In this document: positions 59,161 through 64,000 of the stretch, piece by piece
Numbering within the stretch: the stretch's first letter is position 1
How the letters are laid out: each line of letters begins with the position of its first letter
From: an uncultured Bizionia sp.
GTDB lineage: Bacteria; Bacteroidota; Bacteroidia; Flavobacteriales; Flavobacteriaceae
Length of the DNA stretch: 64,000 nt
Assembly: GCA_947496215.1 (NCBI GenBank)
Contig: CANMCF010000011.1
Location: 62,001-126,000, forward strand
Reading direction: 5' to 3'
Notes under the pieces: model-generated
Told to the model about the DNA's origin: nothing
What the model saw: the letters and a program-made list of their open reading frames with translations, nothing else
Databases searched by the model: none
Program-made: the position numbers and the translations under genes

Positions 59161-60090
59161 ATGCTTATGAGAAGATCAAATATAATATCGTTTTTGCTGC
59201 TTTTGTTCATAGTGTCGAGTTGTCAAAGACAGACAGAGCACCAATTTATTTATACTTTTAAAGACGCAAAGGATGCGACGGTTGAAAATGTTCATAAAGT
59301 AGTAGAGGTTGTCACTACAAGGTTGGACGTTTATGGATTGGATCCTTTGGTGGAGGTTTATCAAGGAGACAAGATAAGCGTAAAGGTCCATTCCAATGAG
59401 TTGGATCAGGAGAGTTTCAATAAAGTTGTTGTCAATAGGGGGAAGTTGGAGTTTTGGGAAACATATGAGGCCGAACCATTCTTGCAATATGTGTTTGATA
59501 TAGATAAGGAATTCGAAAAAGAGGATTCGACAAGTCTAAGGGCGATTCAAGACAAATTTATAGCTCAAGGGTATCCTGGAGGTTCGATTTTAGGTTACTT
59601 TAAAAGCAATGACACATTAGGCCTTTTGAATATTTTAAATGCAAATAAAAGTAAACTCCCACAGAAAAAGAGACTCGTTAAATTTTTATATGGAATCCCA
59701 GAAGGAGAAAGGGGAATTCCAATTTATACCATAAAGGGGAATAGGGAAGACAAAGCATCATTGACAGAAGCAGTAATAACAGAGGCAAGACAAGGGTATA
59801 ATTATGCCAATTCGCCGATTGTGAATATACAAATGAACAAAGAAGGAGCGTCACGCTGGGAGAGAATGACAGGAAAGGCTTCCAGTGAAGGTCGTCAAAT
59901 AGCAATAGTGGTAAACGATGTGGTACAGACCGCTCCAGGAATAAATGGTGGCCCAATCAAAGGAGGCAGTTCTGAGATCTCTGGAGAATATACAGTAGAT
60001 TCCGCTTGGGAGTTTGCAGCTGTGATTTCATCCAAAGGGCGAATTCCAGAGCTGAAGTTGTTCAAATATGTAAACGAGACACAGAAATAA
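59161..60090 (+). CDS. Lipoprotein with SecD-type periplasmic domain, no membrane helices
   Basis: 309 aa from ATG 59161 (or 307 from 59167). N-terminus MRRSNIISFLLLLFIVSSCQ has a lipobox VSSC. The rest matches the periplasmic region of this window's SecDF: TRLDVYGLDP with TRIDQFGVAS, KLEFWETYE with ELEFWDAYK, GYPGGSILGYF with GYPGGPVVGSF, QMNKEGASRWERMTGKA with QMNAKGAKIWEEMTKKA, and GSSEISGEYTVDSAW with GNSEISGDFTLNEAT. No helices of SecD remain. The frame could start at 59140 but that ATG lies in the mdh terminator. It should sit in the outer or inner membrane as a lipoprotein. Role unknown; perhaps a regulator or partner of SecDF. Confidence 0.85.
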   Translation: MLMRRSNIISFLLLLFIVSSCQRQTEHQFIYTFKDAKDATVENVHKVVEVVTTRLDVYGLDPLVEVYQGDKISVKVHSNELDQESFNKVVVNRGKLEFWETYEAEPFLQYVFDIDKEFEKEDSTSLRAIQDKFIAQGYPGGSILGYFKSNDTLGLLNILNANKSKLPQKKRLVKFLYGIPEGERGIPIYTIKGNREDKASLTEAVITEARQGYNYANSPIVNIQMNKEGASRWERMTGKASSEGRQIAIVVNDVVQTAPGINGGPIKGGSSEISGEYTVDSAWEFAAVISSKGRIPELKLFKYVNETQK

Positions 60091-60107
60091 ATTTTGAGAA
60101 TATGATA

Positions 60108-60759
60108 ATGCTTTAAAATATTAGTATTATTAGCAGTATTCATATCAGTTGCCATATTTGCTTCAAGACAAACTCAAAGAAGGTGTTTTTATCTCTAAGC
60201 AAACAATGTCTAGTGACAATGAGCAAGTAAAGACTCAGCTGGAAATGATGGGAGATATGCTTACGACCACGTATTTCAAGGATAAGAAGCCAAGAACAGA
60301 AATGTCCAATCTAATGTCTGGAGATGTTCGATAACCAATACGGAAGCGAAGGAAGTATTGATGTTGATGGAGAATCCAATGCATGGGAAAAAGTACATGC
60401 TTCAAAAAATAGAAATTGCAGATGAGGAACTGAAAAACATAACAGTCGTGGCAGGTGATGAAACCAAAATGGTTTTAGGTTACGAATGCAAGCAATATGC
60501 GGTGACAATAAATAAAGATGGTGTAAATATGGAAATGGAATTGTTTACTTCAGAAACCATACCTGTAGTTTCACAACAAACAGCAATGTTGGGAGATAAG
60601 TTGAAAGGTTTTCCTCGATATATGACAATGACTATGGATCAAATGGGAAGTAAGATGACTGTAACCACTGAGGTAACGGAAATAAAAAAGGAAAAGGTTT
60701 CGGATGACAAGTTTGATATGACCCTACCAGAAAGTTATGAAAAAATGACTGGCCAATAA
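60108..60759 (+). pseudogene. Frameshifted DUF4412-like exported protein
   Basis: The region reads as one exported protein when three shifts are allowed: ATG 60108, then KILVLLAVFISVAIFAS in one frame, KEGVFISKQTMSSDNEQ through EMSNLMSGDV in the next, and ITNTEAKEVLMLMENPMHGKKYM through PESYEKMTGQ (stop at 60757-60759) in the first again. The pieces meet in order with correct spacing, giving a secreted DUF4412-like protein of about 215 residues. The shift points are near 60114, 60160-60175 and 60330. Each is a single-base indel, so either a decayed gene or sequencing errors. Confidence 0.7.
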
Positions 60760-60791
60760 GATTCGGAAATCGTAATCGATAACGAAATCCT

Positions 60792-60820
60792 AAAAGAGTA
60801 GCTGTAAGTTACTCTTTTTT
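60792..60820 (+). terminator. Intrinsic terminator after the pseudogene
   Basis: AAAAGAGTA (60792-60800) pairs with TACTCTTTT (60810-60818); T run to 60820. Confidence 0.85.
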
Positions 60821-60942
60821 GTATAAAACACTTTCTCAAGAATCCTTTTTTACAACGAAGGTATAAGCAGTAGGAGTGAAAGTATGAAAGATATGAAGGG
60901 GTAGAATTTTAGCATTCAATAATTTAAAGTGGATATTTATGT

Positions 60943-60972
60943 AAAGACTGTAGAAATACAGTCTTTATTTTT
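60943..60972 (+). terminator. Hairpin with T run just before a small SecD-like gene
   Basis: AAAGACTGTA (60943-60952), loop GAAA, TACAGTCTTT (60957-60966), then A and five Ts. A second terminator after the upstream unit, directly before the promoter of the next gene. Confidence 0.85.
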
Positions 60973-60980
60973 TATATTTG
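60973..60980 (+). promoter_or_regulatory. -7 element four bases before the ATG
   Basis: TATATTTG matches TAnnTTTG. The ATG at 60985 is four bases on, so the transcript would be leaderless. Confidence 0.65.
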
Positions 60981-60984
60981 GCGC

Positions 60985-61614
60985 ATGAAAGCGAAATGGT
61001 GCTTCAGTACTTTAATTGTTATCCTTGCCTTGTTTGGTGTTTGTCAGGATCAAACAGCTGTACCCAACCAGCAAATCATATTGCAATTTGCGGATACAGA
61101 GGTGACTTCCGATGAATTTAAAAGCGCACTTGCAATTGTAAAGAGACAATTGCAAACCTTGGGAGTTACCAACATACAAGTGCGGAAGCAAGACGATGGA
61201 GGATTGACGATTTCGTATTACAGTACTACGGATGTTGCTGTTATAAAAAGAGTGCTTTCCAATGAGGAAAAAGTAAAGTTTGGTTATGCTACCAATGGTC
61301 AAGGTGATGATCAGAATAAGTTTCCAGCAGACAAAAAATCAAATAGTTACAATTTAGATGTATATGAAATCCAAAGAGGTGCTGATGCAAGTACCGGTTT
61401 TGGAGGGAAGTATGTTTTCGAATTAAAGCAAGAATACGATAGGTTTTCCAATCCCAACCTGTATACATACCTTCCCAAGATAGATGCAGGGGAAAAGGAT
61501 AAAACTGTAAAGGTCGCATATAAGATCAATAGAAACATTGCAATAGCAATAGACAATACTTCACACAACATTCCTGAGGTCAGAGCTGGCCCATACGGTA
61601 AAAGAAATTCTTAG
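60985..61614 (+). CDS. Exported protein with SecD P1-base-like domain
   Basis: 209 aa. Hydrophobic N-terminus (FSTLIVILALFGVCQ) ends in a Cys with non-canonical lipobox (GVC), so it is exported, lipidation uncertain. Residues about 30-100 (FADTEVTSDEFKSALAIVKRQLQTLGVTNIQVRKQDDGGLTISYY, in pieces; NEEKVKFGY) resemble the P1 base of SecD (VLRTRIDQFGV...IQRLG...GRILVELP...TAELEFW). The last 110 residues are not recognised. No helices. It lies just upstream of secDF. Confidence 0.65.
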   Translation: MKAKWCFSTLIVILALFGVCQDQTAVPNQQIILQFADTEVTSDEFKSALAIVKRQLQTLGVTNIQVRKQDDGGLTISYYSTTDVAVIKRVLSNEEKVKFGYATNGQGDDQNKFPADKKSNSYNLDVYEIQRGADASTGFGGKYVFELKQEYDRFSNPNLYTYLPKIDAGEKDKTVKVAYKINRNIAIAIDNTSHNIPEVRAGPYGKRNS

Positions 61615-61806
61615 AAACCCCAAAGATCAAGAATATGAAATGATATAATTAGCTAAAATGCTAAAAATATTCTTTTCATTTTGGGTAGGCTTTGTCAATT
61701 GTCTGAAAAGCCGACACATTTATATTTATAACATAAACAATCGTCGAATTCATAGGGTGAATTTTATATTTTCCCGATTAAGAATTTGATAAAAAACAAT
61801 AGAAAA

Positions 61807-64000
61807 ATGCAAAACAAAGGATTAATAAAACTATTTGCAGTTTTATTCGGATTGGTAAGTCTTTACCAACTCTCTTTCTCGTTTAAGAACAGTTCCATAG
61901 AACGAGAAGCAAACCAAGTGGCAGAAAGTAGATTTGATGCCTCGGAAAAAGATAGAACAAAGAAGGTAAGTGCATACGAAGTAAAGTACTTGGACTCTTT
62001 GGTAAATGATACGACCGATGTGTATTTAGGAGACACCTATTCGGAAGTCAAAAGCAAATCGATGAAGTTGGGGCTTGACCTTAAAGGAGGTCTTGAGGCA
62101 ATCTTGCAAGTGTCTGTTAAGGACATCTTGAAAGGATTGGCAAACAACAGTACAGATGTGACTTTTGGCAAGGCTTTGGATGATACAGATAAATTGCAAA
62201 CGAACAGTCAGAATGATTATGTAGATGATTTCTATACGGCTTTTGATGCGATCAAAGGGGACAAGGTGTTGGCGTCTCCGGATATTTTCGCGACACGTTC
62301 ATTGGTAGAGGCAGAAGAAATTACAATCGGAATGTCAGACAGTGATGTAAAGAAGGTGATCTCAAGAAAAATTGATGAGTCCATCAATTCTGCATTGCAA
62401 GTGTTGCGTACACGTATCGATCAATTTGGTGTTGCCTCACCAAACATTCAACGTTTGGGAACTTCAGGACGTATTTTGGTGGAATTGCCAGGTGTGAAAG
62501 ATGTGGAGCGTGCAAAGGAGTTGATAACGAGTACTGCGGAATTGGAGTTTTGGGATGCTTATAAAGGAGAACAGTTCTTTGGTTATTTCAATGAAGTAAA
62601 TACCATGTTGAAAAACAAGGAAGAAGCCAAAAACACATCTGAAGTTGCAGATGCTGAAGTTCAAACGGATTCTACGAAAACGGATGCTACGGACAATATC
62701 ATTGGAGACCTTACTGGAGAGGAAGATACCACGAAGGAAGAAATCAACCCTTTGTTGGATTTAATGAAAATATACGGTGGCTATCCAGGGGGGCCTGTCG
62801 TAGGTAGTTTCAATATAGTAGACAAGGACAAGGTAAATGAAATCTTGAACAGTCGCGAAGCAAAAGCTTTGCTTCCAGCTGAATTTAAAAACGTAAAGTT
62901 TGTATTTGGTAAACCTAAGAAAGATAGTGAATTAACAGAATTGTATGTTCTTAGAGGGACTAGAGATGGTGTACCTCCATTGAGTGGAGGGGTTGTAGAC
63001 GATGCACGTCAGTCTTACAATCAAACAAATAAGCCTGTAGTTTCTATGCAAATGAATGCAAAGGGAGCTAAGATTTGGGAGGAAATGACCAAAAAGGCAA
63101 ACGTACAGAGTAGCCAAATCGCAATTGTTTTGGATAACGTCGTATATTCTGCCCCAGGTGTAAATACAGTAGGAGGGATCTCTGGTGGTAATTCGGAAAT
63201 CTCAGGAGATTTTACACTTAACGAGGCTACCGATTTAGCAAACGTGTTGCGTGCAGGTAAATTACCCGCAAAGGCAGAGATCATACAATCTGATGAGATT
63301 GGACCAACATTGGGAAAAGAAGCAATAGAAAGTGGAACGATGTCATTTTTAATAGCATTGGTATTGGTATTGCTATGGATGGTGTTCTACTATGGCAAGG
63401 CAGGTCTCTTCGCAGACATAGCAATGTTGTTGAATATCCTTTTGATCTTTGGAATCCTTTCAGGAATAGCGGTATTGACATTGCCAGGAATAGCAGGTAT
63501 CGTACTGACAATCGGTATGTCCGTGGATGCGAACGTACTTATCTTTGAACGTATTCGAGAAGAATTGACAAAGGGGAAAGATCAAAAATCTGCAATAAAA
63601 GACGGATTTAGCAATGCATTGTCTTCTATCTTGGATGCAAACATCACAACGGGTTTAACGGCCTTGATTCTATTTATCTTTGGAACAGGACCTATTAAAG
63701 GTTTTGCAACTACATTGTTGATAGGTATTGGGACATCGTTGTTCACGGCAATCTTCATCACGAGATTATTGGTTGATTGGTATGCGAACAAAGGAGGTAA
63801 ATTGGATTTCTCTACGGGAATCACGAAAAACCTATTTAGAGGGATAGACATCAAATTCCTTAAAAAGCGTAAAATGGCCTATGTTATTTCAGGAGCATTC
63901 ATTTTGTTTAGCTTAGGATCTTTGTTTACCAATGGGCTTGATCAAGGTGTGGATTTCGTAGGAGGAAGAACTTACCAAGTGCGTTTTGCGCAGGATGTCA
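61807..64000 (+). CDS. secDF: Fused protein translocase SecDF, N-terminal part
   Basis: The first 731 codons, open at the window end, so no stop is seen. The start MQNKGLIKLFAVLFG is the first membrane helix; LGLDLKGGLEAILQV is the SecD motif, then the large periplasmic P1 domain (to about residue 490: TRIDQFGV, ELEFWDAY, QMNAKGAKIWEEM, GNSEISGDFTL), five further helices with GMSVDANVLIFERIREEL, and the start of SecF with GVDFVGGRTYQVRF. In Bacteroidota SecD and SecF are normally one protein of about 1000 residues. It uses proton motive force to pull proteins across the inner membrane at SecYEG. Confidence 0.95.
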   Translation, partial: MQNKGLIKLFAVLFGLVSLYQLSFSFKNSSIEREANQVAESRFDASEKDRTKKVSAYEVKYLDSLVNDTTDVYLGDTYSEVKSKSMKLGLDLKGGLEAILQVSVKDILKGLANNSTDVTFGKALDDTDKLQTNSQNDYVDDFYTAFDAIKGDKVLASPDIFATRSLVEAEEITIGMSDSDVKKVISRKIDESINSALQVLRTRIDQFGVASPNIQRLGTSGRILVELPGVKDVERAKELITSTAELEFWDAYKGEQFFGYFNEVNTMLKNKEEAKNTSEVADAEVQTDSTKTDATDNIIGDLTGEEDTTKEEINPLLDLMKIYGGYPGGPVVGSFNIVDKDKVNEILNSREAKALLPAEFKNVKFVFGKPKKDSELTELYVLRGTRDGVPPLSGGVVDDARQSYNQTNKPVVSMQMNAKGAKIWEEMTKKANVQSSQIAIVLDNVVYSAPGVNTVGGISGGNSEISGDFTLNEATDLANVLRAGKLPAKAEIIQSDEIGPTLGKEAIESGTMSFLIALVLVLLWMVFYYGKAGLFADIAMLLNILLIFGILSGIAVLTLPGIAGIVLTIGMSVDANVLIFERIREELTKGKDQKSAIKDGFSNALSSILDANITTGLTALILFIFGTGPIKGFATTLLIGIGTSLFTAIFITRLLVDWYANKGGKLDFSTGITKNLFRGIDIKFLKKRKMAYVISGAFILFSLGSLFTNGLDQGVDFVGGRTYQVRFAQDV

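Noticed and set aside
59140-59166. ATG 59140 as the start of the SecD-like lipoprotein
   Set aside because: It lies in the 3' part of the mdh terminator hairpin; a lipoprotein signal peptide starts cleanly at 59161 or 59167.

Overview
The window is chromosomal DNA from a member of the Bacteroidota, almost certainly a Flavobacteriaceae-type (probably marine) bacterium. The evidence is the str/S10/spc/alpha ribosomal gene block followed by carA, eno and gltA, several secreted proteins with type IX secretion (T9SS) C-terminal sorting domains, an ECF sigma / FecR / STN-TonB-receptor operon, a fused secDF, promoters of the Bacteroidota form (TTTG, then TAnnTTTG), AT-rich intergenic DNA and almost no Shine-Dalgarno sequences.

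Layout. 1-20.2 kb: end of rpsG, fusA and rpsJ, then a strong terminator; a roughly 3.6 kb interruption carrying a secreted carbohydrate-binding, glycosidase-like T9SS cargo; then a fresh promoter and structured leader driving rplC through rpsK without a further strong terminator. A second terminator, promoter and structured leader start rpsD-rpoA-rplQ. 20.2-25.3 kb: carA, eno, gltA and a guanidino-modifying enzyme, each ended by an intrinsic terminator. 25.5-25.7 kb: a 46-codon double-glycine leader peptide with no maturation genes nearby. 25.7-32.7 kb: an M28 peptidase, then a cell-surface signalling locus (TonB receptor, FecR anti-sigma, ECF sigma on the minus strand; a modular acidic lipoprotein on the plus strand) in which a perfect 34-bp sequence is repeated upstream of fecR and of the lipoprotein. 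33-39.3 kb: ffh, folD, a YwaF-like membrane protein, a CHTPPGN mini-protein, a VOC protein, and a second M28/T9SS peptidase. 39.5-41.4 kb: an AT-rich two-gene island, a four-helix membrane protein whose C-terminal tail shares a Gly/Asp/Asn-rich motif with the N-terminus of the overlapping TPR protein. 41.4-49.2 kb: LytTR regulator, rluF, hydrolase, cupin, lipoprotein, HerA-like ATPase, queE, DUF2911 and Asp-box proteins. 49.5-54.6 kb: asnB, a 2OG-Fe(II) oxygenase, an unknown secreted protein, an XRE/membrane protein, a CPBP protease and a possibly broken small membrane gene. 55-64 kb: gyrB, DUF6588 protein, mdh, two exported SecD-periplasmic-domain relatives bracketing a frameshifted pseudogene, then secDF running off the end.

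The most promising undescribed candidates are: (1) the 39.5-41.4 kb membrane-protein / TPR-protein pair linked by a shared short motif, an architecture like amyloid-motif signalling pairs of bacterial immune or cell-death systems; (2) the lipidated, membrane-helix-free SecD periplasmic-domain paralogue just upstream of secDF; (3) the 34-bp duplicated element of the ECF sigma locus; (4) the orphan GG-leader peptide; and (5) the structured ribosomal-protein leaders, especially that of rpsD. All functional statements here are read from sequence; no database search was run.
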